Positions 1 to 5,405 of a stretch of DNA of 7,920 nucleotides are shown here, piece after piece (the first letter of the stretch is position 1; each line of letters begins with the position of its first letter). The notes under the pieces are model-generated. The model had not been told where the DNA came from, made no database searches, and was given only the letters and a program-made list of their open reading frames with translations. This stretch comes from Octadecabacter sp. (GTDB lineage Bacteria; Pseudomonadota; Alphaproteobacteria; Rhodobacterales; Rhodobacteraceae). A program made the position numbers and the translations under genes. The stretch lies in the NCBI GenBank assembly GCA_003533975.1, contig DQCL01000149.1:1-7920 (forward strand). Direction: 5' to 3'.

Positions 1-903
1 CTTGATCTCCTTGTCGATCGCCTTGAGGTCCTCCTCGCTTGCGTGGTTGCCCTCCAGCAAGAGGGTGCGCACGGCCTCGATCGGGTCGCGCTCGTCGCGC
101 ATCTTCTGGACTTCTTCGCGGGTGCGGTATTTCGCGGGGTCCGACATCGAGTGGCCGCGGTAGCGGTAGGTTTTGATCTCGAGGATATAGGGGCCGTCCT
201 TGCGGGCGTGTGCCACGGCCTTCTGGCCAGCTTCCTTCACAGCCAGCACGTCCATGCCGTCGACCGCCTCGCCCGGAATGCCAAAGGCCTTGCCGCGCTC
301 CCAGATTTCGGCGCTAGAGGTCGAGCGCTGCTGCGAGGTGCCCATGGCGTATTGGTTGTTTTCGATCACAAAGATAACCGGCAGATCCCAAAGGGCGGCC
401 ATGTTGAACGTCTCATAGATCTGGCCTTGGTTGGCAGCACCGTCCCCAAAGTAGGCAAACGTTACGTTGTCATTGCCCTTATACTTGTCAGAAAACGCAA
501 GGCCCGCGCCGAGCGGAACCTGAGCGCCAACAATGCCGTGGCCGCCGTAGAAATGCTTTTCAGCAGAAAACATGTGCATCGAGCCACCCTTACCGGCGGA
601 ATAGCCACCGCTCCGGCCCGTCAGTTCTGCCATCACGCCTTTAGGGTCCATGCCGCAGGCCAACATATGGCCGTGGTCACGGTAGGATGTGATGCGTTTA
701 TCGCCTTCTTTTGTTGCGGCCTCTAAGCCGACAACAACGGCCTCTTGGCCGATATAAAGGTGACAGAAGCCGCCGATGAGACCCATGCCATACAACTGGC
801 CAGCCTTTTCTTCGAATCGACGAATGAGAAGCATTTCACGGTAATACCCGAGCAATTCTTCTGCAGAAACGTTTGGTTTCTTTGATGTTTTCTTGGCGGC
901 CAT
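1..903 (-). CDS. pdhA: Pyruvate dehydrogenase E1 component, alpha subunit (3' end beyond window)
   Basis: E1-alpha binds thiamine diphosphate and, with E1-beta, decarboxylates pyruvate and acetylates the lipoyl E2 of the cytoplasmic pyruvate dehydrogenase complex. The frame is open from ATG at 903 to the window edge, giving 301 residues; the family is about 330-345, so only the C-terminal tail is missing. Visible landmarks are RRFEEKAGQLYGMG (28-41), SYRDHGH (73-79), GKGGSMHMF (104-112), the ThDP/Mg motif starting GDGAANQG (153-160) and closing at ENN (181-183), and the loop YRYRGHSMSDP (246-256) at the active-site entrance. The start is set by GGGAGG a few bases upstream. pdhB and pdhC would be expected further left. 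Third-position GC rises along the gene (see findings). The sequence contains no frameshift. Identification is firm. Confidence 0.97.
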   Translation of the reverse strand, partial: MAAKKTSKKPNVSAEELLGYYREMLLIRRFEEKAGQLYGMGLIGGFCHLYIGQEAVVVGLEAATKEGDKRITSYRDHGHMLACGMDPKGVMAELTGRSGGYSAGKGGSMHMFSAEKHFYGGHGIVGAQVPLGAGLAFSDKYKGNDNVTFAYFGDGAANQGQIYETFNMAALWDLPVIFVIENNQYAMGTSQQRSTSSAEIWERGKAFGIPGEAVDGMDVLAVKEAGQKAVAHARKDGPYILEIKTYRYRGHSMSDPAKYRTREEVQKMRDERDPIEAVRTLLLEGNHASEEDLKAIDKEIK

Positions 904-1056
904 AGGTCCTCCCTAGGGGTGGCGAGAATATAGTTTAGCATTAAACTACTTCTTACAGTGGTAAACTGGAAAAATCGACAGAGATATTGACGCAAGGGCA
1001 GGAATGGGGTGATTTCCTGACTTGCACTGAGCGCATAGGAGAGGCAAGTTGCTGAA
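904..1056. promoter_or_regulatory. Divergent control region between pdhA and the GNAT gene, with two palindromes
   Basis: Two inverted repeats with 4-base spacers lie just upstream of pdhA: TAGTTTA-GCAT-TAAACTA at 931-948 (perfect 7-bp arms) and TTAC-AGTG-GTAA at 953-964. Their centres are 19 bp apart. On the pdhA strand a TATATT hexamer (927-932 complement, 5 of 6 matches to a -10 box) touches the inner palindrome, but no good -35 box stands 17 bp upstream. That arrangement suits a regulated promoter. On the plus strand TTGACG at 987-992 could be a -35 for the GNAT gene, but the -10 position is poor. I do not recognise the regulator. Confidence 0.45.
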
Positions 1057-1548
1057 ATGAAGTGGAAAATTCGACAGGAACAGGATGGCGACGAAACGCC
1101 AATTGCTGACGTGACCCGCGCGGCGTTTGCGGGGAAAGCCTATGCTGACGGCAATGAAGACGAACTGCCCGCGAAATTGCGCGACGCAGGGGCCTTGGTT
1201 TTGTCCTTGGTTGCGGTGGCGGGCAAAAAAATTATCGGCCATGTCGCGCTGTCACCCGCGAAGGTTGGGGATGCAAAGTGGCTCACCATCGGGCCGGTTT
1301 CTGTTGGCCCTGATCATCAGGGCAAGGGCATCGGATCAGCGCTGGTGAACCATGCGGTCGCCGTGGCGCAGGCCTACGGGCGTGGTGGCGTGGTGCTAAC
1401 AGGTGATCCGGCGTTTTACGGTCGCTTGGGGTTTGTACACTCTGACGCGCTGACGCATCAGGGCAAACCGTCGCGTCACCTTCAAGCTATCGCCTTTGAC
1501 GGTGAGGCCACAGGCGACGTGGAATTTCATCCGGTGTTTAACGAATAA
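1057..1548 (+). CDS. GNAT-family N-acetyltransferase, YhbS-like
   Basis: This is a 163-residue single-domain acetyl-CoA-dependent acetyltransferase, probably cytoplasmic; the substrate is unknown. The acetyl-CoA loop is visible as VSVGPDHQGKGIGSAL (81-96), with the Q/R-x-x-G-x-G core at Q88-G93, followed by a helix. The later LTGDPAFYGRLGF (114-126) is characteristic of the YhbS/COG3153 branch (E. coli YhbS has GDPALYSRFGF), and the length also matches that branch (about 165). An AGGAGAGG stretch at 1037-1044 precedes ATG 1057 by 12 bases, a little far, but no better in-frame start is seen. The gene is divergent from pdhA and convergent with ftsB, which it overlaps by 11 bp, so it interrupts a minus-strand housekeeping run. 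The family call is firm; the function is open. Confidence 0.9.
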   Translation: MKWKIRQEQDGDETPIADVTRAAFAGKAYADGNEDELPAKLRDAGALVLSLVAVAGKKIIGHVALSPAKVGDAKWLTIGPVSVGPDHQGKGIGSALVNHAVAVAQAYGRGGVVLTGDPAFYGRLGFVHSDALTHQGKPSRHLQAIAFDGEATGDVEFHPVFNE

Positions 1549-1837
1549 CGATCTCGTCGGCGCGCACCATGCCCAGCATGTCGCGGGCTTGTTCGTCTAG
1601 AAGGTCCAGATCAAGGTAAGTGTCAGACAGGCGGCGCGTCAGGTTTTCCATCCGGTCAACTTCAGCCTGCAAGACGGCAAGTTCAGCGGTGAGCGCGCGG
1701 TTCTCGGCATCAATCTCGGCGCGTTTGAAAACGCCAAAGTCGCCCTGCACAGCTGCAAAGGTGAAATAGAGGCCAAGCATCAATGCGCCCGCGAAGTAAA
1801 GAAGAACGCCCAAAGGCGCGCGTTTTGCTCTGTTCAT
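1538..1837 (-). CDS. ftsB: FtsB/DivIC-like septum formation initiator
   Basis: This 99-residue bitopic inner-membrane protein is expected to work in the FtsB-FtsL-FtsQ divisome subcomplex, which licenses septal peptidoglycan synthesis. The sequence shows a short basic cytoplasmic N-terminus (MNRAKRAP), one membrane segment at about 9-30, a periplasmic heptad-rich coiled coil at about 38-72 (EIDAENRALTAELAVLQAEV and following), and the typical tail DLLDEQARDMLGMVRADEIVI (about 78-98). Length fits the family (about 90-120). A GAGG lies 9 bases before ATG 1837. Placement near pdhA is familiar from alphaproteobacteria, where ftsB often lies between glycolytic genes and pdhA. The last 11 bp overlap the opposing GNAT gene. 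It could be labelled DivIC instead; the family is clear. Confidence 0.87.
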   Translation of the reverse strand: MNRAKRAPLGVLLYFAGALMLGLYFTFAAVQGDFGVFKRAEIDAENRALTAELAVLQAEVDRMENLTRRLSDTYLDLDLLDEQARDMLGMVRADEIVIR

Positions 1838-1985
1838 GTGTCTGCCTCACGTTACGGTTTCTGACGAACCGCTTTGAAAGAGAATCGCACATCTGATTCG
1901 CAAAGGGAATCCCCTTTATGTGGGGGATTCACCTGTAAATTTGCGTATATGCGGATTTTCAGAAGGAAATGGGCAGAAACGCGCC
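1838..1985. promoter_or_regulatory. ftsB upstream region with four clustered GANTC sites
   Basis: This 148-bp gap separates the fba stop from the ftsB start, both on the minus strand. GANTC, the recognition sequence of the alphaproteobacterial cell-cycle methylase CcrM, occurs at 1882-1886, 1895-1899, 1907-1911 and 1926-1930. Random expectation is about one per 256 bp. The outer two of the last three are the ends of the hairpin at 1907-1930. A 5-bp inverted repeat CGGTT-N7-AACCG (1855-1871) lies closer to ftsB. I see no convincing -35/-10 pair for ftsB. The role as a methylation-sensitive promoter is inference. Confidence 0.5.
1907..1930 (-). terminator. Hairpin downstream of fba, candidate terminator of the pgk-fba transcript
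   Basis: GAATCCCC and GGGGATTC form a perfect 8-bp inverted repeat around an 8-base loop, 56 bp past the fba stop. On the minus strand it is followed only by CCTTTG, so the T tract is weak. It may terminate inefficiently, act as an mRNA 3' end, or work as DNA (an operator, or a methylated GANTC pair) for ftsB. Confidence 0.4.
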
Positions 1986-2873
1986 TTAGGCGACGGAAGC
2001 CGCAAAGATGCTGTCGATCGTACGGGCTAGCGTGGTTTCGAAGGCGCTGTCAGATTGAGTTGCCGTTAAACCTTCGGTCAACGCACGGCTAAAGCTGGCG
2101 ATGATGGATGGGTTTTGTGACAGGCGTTCGTTGGCCTCATCGCGGGAATAACCACCGGACAATGCCACGACTTTCAGGCATGCAGGGTGGTCCGCGACGG
2201 CTTTGTAGTGTCCGGCAACCTCGGGGAGGGACAGCTTTAGCATGACTTGCTCGCCCTCAGGCAGCGCATCGAGGTGGCGCAGTAGAGCGTCCCGCAGCAT
2301 GTCTTCAGCTTCGGCTTTATCAGCGATTGTGATGTTAATCTCTGGCTCCAAAATCGGCATCAAACCGTGGCTTTTCACCTGTGCTCCGAGTTCAAACTGC
2401 TGGGCAACGATTGCTTCAACTCCGGTTGCGGATGCGGCGTTAATCACCGAGCGTTCTTTGGTGCCATAGACGCCATGCGCAACAGCACGTTCCAGCAGGT
2501 TGTCGAGGTTTGGGATCGCCTTGAGGAGCTGAACACCGTCGGCTTCATCTTCCAGACCTTTGTCGATCTTCAGGAACGGCACAACACCGTTATCTTCCCA
2601 AAGCGCGGCCGCAGATGGTTTGCCGCCAATCTCGCGTTCCATCGTCATCTCAAACAGGATCGCGCCGATAACCTTTTCACCGCTAAAGCTGGGCGCGTTG
2701 ACGATGCGGGCGCGCATCTCATGGATGAGGTCAAACATTTGGTCGTCGTTTGTGTAGGCATCCTCAGAAACCCCGTAAGCCTTAAGCGCCTTCGGGGTTG
2801 AACCGCCCGATTGATCCAATGCTGCGATGAAGCCTTGGCCGTTGCGGATTTGGTCGGTCATTGCGCTGTTCAT
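1986..2873 (-). CDS. fba: Class I fructose-bisphosphate aldolase, monomeric staphylococcal type
   Basis: A Schiff-base aldolase that reversibly cleaves fructose-1,6-bisphosphate to DHAP and glyceraldehyde-3-phosphate in the cytoplasm; it needs no metal. The 295 residues follow the Staphylococcus Fda pattern throughout: GFIAALDQSGGSTPKAL (14-30), GAILFEMTMERE (70-81), GVVPFLKIDKGL (96-107), ILEPEINI (174-181) with the general acid/base Glu at about 176, MLKLSLP (211-217) with Lys213 as the likely Schiff-base lysine, LSGGYSRDEAN (238-248), and IASFSRAL (258-265). ATG 2873 was chosen because AAGGA sits 8 bases upstream; an in-frame TTG at 2903 would add ten unconserved residues and has no ribosome site. 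It lies 93 bp after pgk on the same strand, so cotranscription is likely. Confidence 0.96.
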   Translation of the reverse strand: MNSAMTDQIRNGQGFIAALDQSGGSTPKALKAYGVSEDAYTNDDQMFDLIHEMRARIVNAPSFSGEKVIGAILFEMTMEREIGGKPSAAALWEDNGVVPFLKIDKGLEDEADGVQLLKAIPNLDNLLERAVAHGVYGTKERSVINAASATGVEAIVAQQFELGAQVKSHGLMPILEPEINITIADKAEAEDMLRDALLRHLDALPEGEQVMLKLSLPEVAGHYKAVADHPACLKVVALSGGYSRDEANERLSQNPSIIASFSRALTEGLTATQSDSAFETTLARTIDSIFAASVA

Positions 2874-2966
2874 CGAAGGCATCCTTAAGTTTGGGTTTCC
2901 CAAGCCTTACGGGACGCGCGCGGGCACGACAATTCTGGTTACGCTAACAGGAATGCAGATAGTCGA
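2874..2966 (-). other. pgk-fba intergenic spacer
   Basis: The 93-bp gap holds no clear terminator, so pgk and fba are probably one transcript. A small hairpin TTGGG-TTT-CCCAA (2891-2903) lies about 20 bases before the fba start codon, just upstream of its Shine-Dalgarno sequence (AAGGA). A weak promoter-like TTGTCG-N17-TAAGGC can be read on the minus strand further upstream; I would not rely on it. Confidence 0.35.
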
Positions 2967-4145
2967 TTAACCGCCCAATGCCGCAACACCGGGAAGGGTT
3001 TTGCCCTCCATCCATTCAAGGAAGGCCCCGCCAGCCGTCGAGATATAGGTGAAATCATCTGCAGCATCCGCGAGGTTCAGCGCCGCAACCGTGTCTCCGC
3101 CACCTGCAACCGTGATAAGCTTGCCGGCTTTTGTAAGGTCAGCGGCAGCCTTTGCTGCGGCGAATGTGGCTGTGTGGAACGGTTCGATTTCGAACGCACC
3201 AAGCGGGCCGTTCCAGATCACGGTCTTGGCGGTTTCAAACAGGGCTTTGATCTGGCCAACAGACTTTGGCCCTGCATCAAGGATCATCTTGTCGGTAGGG
3301 CAGGCGTCTGCGGCGACTGTTTCATTTGCGGCACCGGCTTTGAATTCAGCTGCAACGACAACGTCGCTTGGCAATAGCAATGTACAGCCCGCAGCTTCGG
3401 CCTTGGCCATGATGTCACGCGCTGTATCAGCAAGGTCGTGCTCGCACAGGGATTTGCCCACATCGACGCCTTGTGCCGCAAGGAAGGTGTTTGCCATGCC
3501 ACCGCCAATAACGATCGCATCAACTTTGGAAATCAGGTTGCCCAAAAGGTCGAGCTTGGTGGATACTTTTGCGCCCCCCACAACAGCCACCACAGGGCGC
3601 TGTGGCGCGCCAAGCGCCTTTTCAAGCGCGCCGAGTTCTTCGGCCATCAGGCGGCCCGCGCAGTTGGGCAGCAGTTTGGCGACACCTTCGGTCGAGGCAT
3701 GGGCGCGGTGCGCGGCGGAAAACGCATCGTTGCAGTAAATGTCACCCAAGGACGCGAGGAAGCTGGCCATTTTTGGATCATTGGCTTCTTCCATTGCAGA
3801 AAAACGGGTGTTTTCAATCAGGATCACAGACCCAGTAGGGGCCGCATCGATGGCCGCGCGATCAGGGCGTTCGATGAAGGTAACAGCATGGCCCAAAACC
3901 TTTTCCAATGTCGGCACGGTCGCTTTTAAAGACATCTCAGGCACGAACTGCCCTTTGGGGCGGCCAAAGTGGGCCAGCATCACAGGCTTACCACCTGCAG
4001 CCAGAATATCGATGATTGTCGGCTTGATACGCTCGATCCGCGTGGCATCGGTCACTTTACCGTTCTCAACGGGGACATTGATGTCCACCCGCGTCAGCAC
4101 GACTTTGCCATTCAGGTTCATGTCGTCGAGTGTATTCCAGCCCAT
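2967..4145 (-). CDS. pgk: Phosphoglycerate kinase
   Basis: Transfers the acyl-phosphate of 1,3-bisphosphoglycerate to ADP, making ATP and 3-phosphoglycerate; cytoplasmic, reversible in gluconeogenesis. At 392 residues it is a full-length bacterial enzyme. The N-lobe shows the phosphoglycerate contacts D21/N23 (TRVDINVP), R36, HFGRP (59-63), ENTRF (111-115) and AHRAHAS (145-151). The C-lobe shows [14 protein letters not shown] (188-201), GGGMANTF (214-221), the nucleotide-site WNGPLGAFE (311-319), [10 protein letters not shown] (347-356) and [10 protein letters not shown] (369-378). AAGGAG six bases or so before ATG 4145 fixes the start. It heads the pgk-fba run and diverges from ppiB. No key residue is missing. 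Confidence 0.98.
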   Translation of the reverse strand: MGWNTLDDMNLNGKVVLTRVDINVPVENGKVTDATRIERIKPTIIDILAAGGKPVMLAHFGRPKGQFVPEMSLKATVPTLEKVLGHAVTFIERPDRAAIDAAPTGSVILIENTRFSAMEEANDPKMASFLASLGDIYCNDAFSAAHRAHASTEGVAKLLPNCAGRLMAEELGALEKALGAPQRPVVAVVGGAKVSTKLDLLGNLISKVDAIVIGGGMANTFLAAQGVDVGKSLCEHDLADTARDIMAKAEAAGCTLLLPSDVVVAAEFKAGAANETVAADACPTDKMILDAGPKSVGQIKALFETAKTVIWNGPLGAFEIEPFHTATFAAAKAAADLTKAGKLITVAGGGDTVAALNLADAADDFTYISTAGGAFLEWMEGKTLPGVAALGG

Positions 4146-4160
4146 GATCGTCTCCTTATG

Positions 4161-4197
4161 TTGCCCTGTTGATGGGCAATCCCGCTTATGGGGTCAA
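4161..4197 (-). promoter_or_regulatory. Candidate pgk promoter overlapped by an inverted repeat
   Basis: On the minus strand TTGACC (4197-4192, 5 of 6 to a -35 box) is followed after 17 bp by CATCAA (4174-4169, only 3 of 6 to a -10 box). The perfect inverted repeat TTGCCC-N7-GGGCAA at 4161-4179 straddles that -10 position. It would either be an operator or, if transcription starts upstream, a leader hairpin ending 3-4 bases before the AAGGAG of pgk. Sequence alone cannot separate these. Confidence 0.4.
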
Positions 4198-4204
4198 CCG
4201 CGTC

Positions 4205-4233
4205 TTGGAATCCTGTGTTTTGCACACTAGATA
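4205..4233 (+). promoter_or_regulatory. Candidate sigma-70 promoter for the ppiB-ppiA operon
   Basis: TTGGAA (4205-4210) and TAGATA (4228-4233) stand 17 bp apart, each matching the housekeeping consensus at 4 of 6 positions. They would start transcription near 4240 and give a leader of about 25 bases carrying AAGGAG at 4253-4258, seven bases before the ppiB ATG. A single GANTC site overlaps the -35 region (4208-4212). Confidence 0.55.
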
Positions 4234-4265
4234 TCGCGCAACGCATTTAGTGAAGGAGCCGACAG

Positions 4266-4772
4266 ATGGCTGATATCAAAGACCCAGAAAATACGATCCT
4301 GATGGAATTGACAGGTGGCACAGTGCAGATTGATCTGCTGCCAGACGTAGCACCAAAGCACGTTGAGCGCATGAAAGAGCTTGTCCGCTCCGGTGCATAT
4401 GACAACGTTGCATTCCACCGCGTGATTGATGGCTTCATGGCGCAAACAGGCGATGTGGCCAACGGCAACATGGAAAACGATTTCAATATCGGTCGCGCTG
4501 GCACAGGTGGCTCTGATATGCCGGACCTTCCGGCTGAATTTTCAAAGATCCCGCACGCGCGTGGATCTATCGGCGCGGCACGCTCTGCGAGCCCGAACTC
4601 TGCCAACAGCCAGTTCTTCATTAACTTCAGCGACAATGACTTCCTGAACGGTCAATACACCGTTTACGGCATGGTTTCTTCCGGAATGGAGCACGTCGAT
4701 GCGATCACACGTGGTGAACCGCCTATGAACCCTGACCGTATGATCTCAATGAAAGTGGCTGCGGATGCTTAA
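4266..4772 (+). CDS. ppiB: Cyclophilin-type peptidyl-prolyl cis-trans isomerase, cytoplasmic
   Basis: Accelerates proline cis-trans isomerisation during protein folding. There is no signal peptide (MADIKDPENT start), so it should be cytoplasmic, like E. coli PpiB. The 168 residues are a single cyclophilin domain: the catalytic arginine is R52 in FHRVIDGFMAQTGD (50-63), followed by GRAGTGG (76-82), ARGSIGAARS (98-107), NSQFFI (114-119) and DFLNGQYTVYGMV (125-137). The position of the human CypA tryptophan that contacts cyclosporin appears to be phenylalanine, as is common in bacterial proteins. It is the first gene of a pair; its stop overlaps the start of ppiA (ATGCTTAA). The pair probably arose by tandem duplication, because the FHRVIDGFMAQTGDV block is identical in both. 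Confidence 0.94.
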   Translation: MADIKDPENTILMELTGGTVQIDLLPDVAPKHVERMKELVRSGAYDNVAFHRVIDGFMAQTGDVANGNMENDFNIGRAGTGGSDMPDLPAEFSKIPHARGSIGAARSASPNSANSQFFINFSDNDFLNGQYTVYGMVSSGMEHVDAITRGEPPMNPDRMISMKVAADA

Positions 4773-5322
4773 GTCAGCAACACTCATTGCGACGCTCCTT
4801 GCGGGCGCTGCCTCTGCCAACGGCATTGAGATTGTGACTGAAGGTGAGGCAAACGGCACTGTTGTCATCGACCTGTTCGAAGACATCGCACCGATGCACG
4901 CAGCACAAATCAGCGCGTTGGCGGCGGATGGAGCCTATGATGGCGTGGTCTTTCACCGCGTGATCGACGGTTTCATGGCACAAACGGGTGATGTGGAATT
5001 CGGCAAGGTCGGCATGGACATGCGCCGCGCGGGAACGGGTGGCTCTGAGCTGCCTGACATCGCGCTGGAAGCCACGACTGAGCGTTCTTTCACACGCGGC
5101 ATGGTTGGTATGGCACGTTCGCAGAACCCAAATTCCGCGAATAGCCAGTTCTTTATCATGTTCCAAGACGGCGCGTTTCTTGACGGGCAATACACCATCG
5201 TTGGTGAAGTTGTATCCGGTATGGATGTGGTTGATGCGATCAAACTTGGCGCTGGCGCTAACGGTGCCGTTATCGGCGCACCAGACGTGATGACGGACGT
5301 CAATGTAGTCGAGCTGCCCTAA
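4765..5322 (+). CDS. ppiA: Cyclophilin-type peptidyl-prolyl isomerase with signal peptide
   Basis: A secreted paralogue of the preceding gene, expected to assist folding of exported proteins in the periplasm. Residues 1-18 form a signal peptide (K3, hydrophobic core TLIATLLAGAA, cleavage after ASA). The cyclophilin domain follows: FHRVIDGFMAQTGDV (63-77) with catalytic R65, RRAGTGGSELPD (87-98), RGMVGMARSQNPNSANSQFFI (111-131) and FLDGQYTIVGEVVSGMDVVDAI (138-159). Length 185 fits E. coli PpiA (190). Its ATG lies inside the end of ppiB with an 8-bp overlap and only a weak upstream ribosome site, so translation is probably coupled to ppiB. A terminator 25 bp after the stop ends the operon. The ppiA symbol is by analogy of location. 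Confidence 0.92.
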   Translation: MLKSATLIATLLAGAASANGIEIVTEGEANGTVVIDLFEDIAPMHAAQISALAADGAYDGVVFHRVIDGFMAQTGDVEFGKVGMDMRRAGTGGSELPDIALEATTERSFTRGMVGMARSQNPNSANSQFFIMFQDGAFLDGQYTIVGEVVSGMDVVDAIKLGAGANGAVIGAPDVMTDVNVVELP

Positions 5323-5347
5323 CACGGGGCGATCACAATACAGTTGG

Positions 5348-5377
5348 GGGGCTATGCAGCGATGCATGGCCCCTTTT
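5348..5377 (+). terminator. Rho-independent terminator of ppiB-ppiA
   Basis: An 11-bp stem (left arm 5348-5358, right arm 5363-5373, one T-G wobble at 5353/5368) is closed by the GNRA tetraloop GCGA and followed by TTTT (5374-5377). Two further G-T wobbles could lengthen the base. It lies 25 bp after the ppiA stop and is the clearest terminator in the window. It lies only 28 bp before the DUF3179 start. Confidence 0.85.
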
Positions 5378-5383
5378 ACGTTA

Positions 5384-5405
5384 GGGGTCTGAATAGGAGA
5401 CCCCC
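5384..5405 (+). promoter_or_regulatory. Hairpin covering the Shine-Dalgarno sequence of the DUF3179 gene
   Basis: GGGGTCT (5384-5390) and AGACCCC (5398-5404) form a perfect 7-bp stem around the loop GAATAGG. The only good ribosome site, AGGAG at 5395-5399, is split between loop and stem, and ATG 5406 follows almost directly. Folding would be expected to reduce translation initiation. Whether it does so in the cell is inference. Confidence 0.55.

Noticed and set aside
43..726. Long plus-strand open frame (227 codons) opposite pdhA
   Set aside because: It lies wholly antisense to a clear pdhA, has no recognisable domain and no ribosome site; GC-rich codon bias of the true gene explains it.
987..1015. 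Sigma-70 promoter for the GNAT gene (TTGACG plus a -10)
   Set aside because: The -35 is good but the hexamer at 17-18 bp spacing matches only about 2 of 6 positions, so it is mentioned only as a possibility.
2871..2903. TTG at 2903 as an upstream start for the aldolase
   Set aside because: It adds ten residues not seen in the family and has no Shine-Dalgarno sequence, while ATG 2873 has AAGGA at proper spacing and gives the usual length.
3049..3738. Plus-strand open frame (229 codons) opposite pgk
   Set aside because: Antisense to a full-length Pgk with all active-site motifs; composition is low-complexity Ala/Ser as expected of a shadow frame.
4774..5367. Minus-strand open frame (197 codons) opposite ppiA
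   Set aside because: Antisense to a conserved cyclophilin; Cys/His/Arg-rich composition and no known motif. Its start lies in the terminator hairpin.
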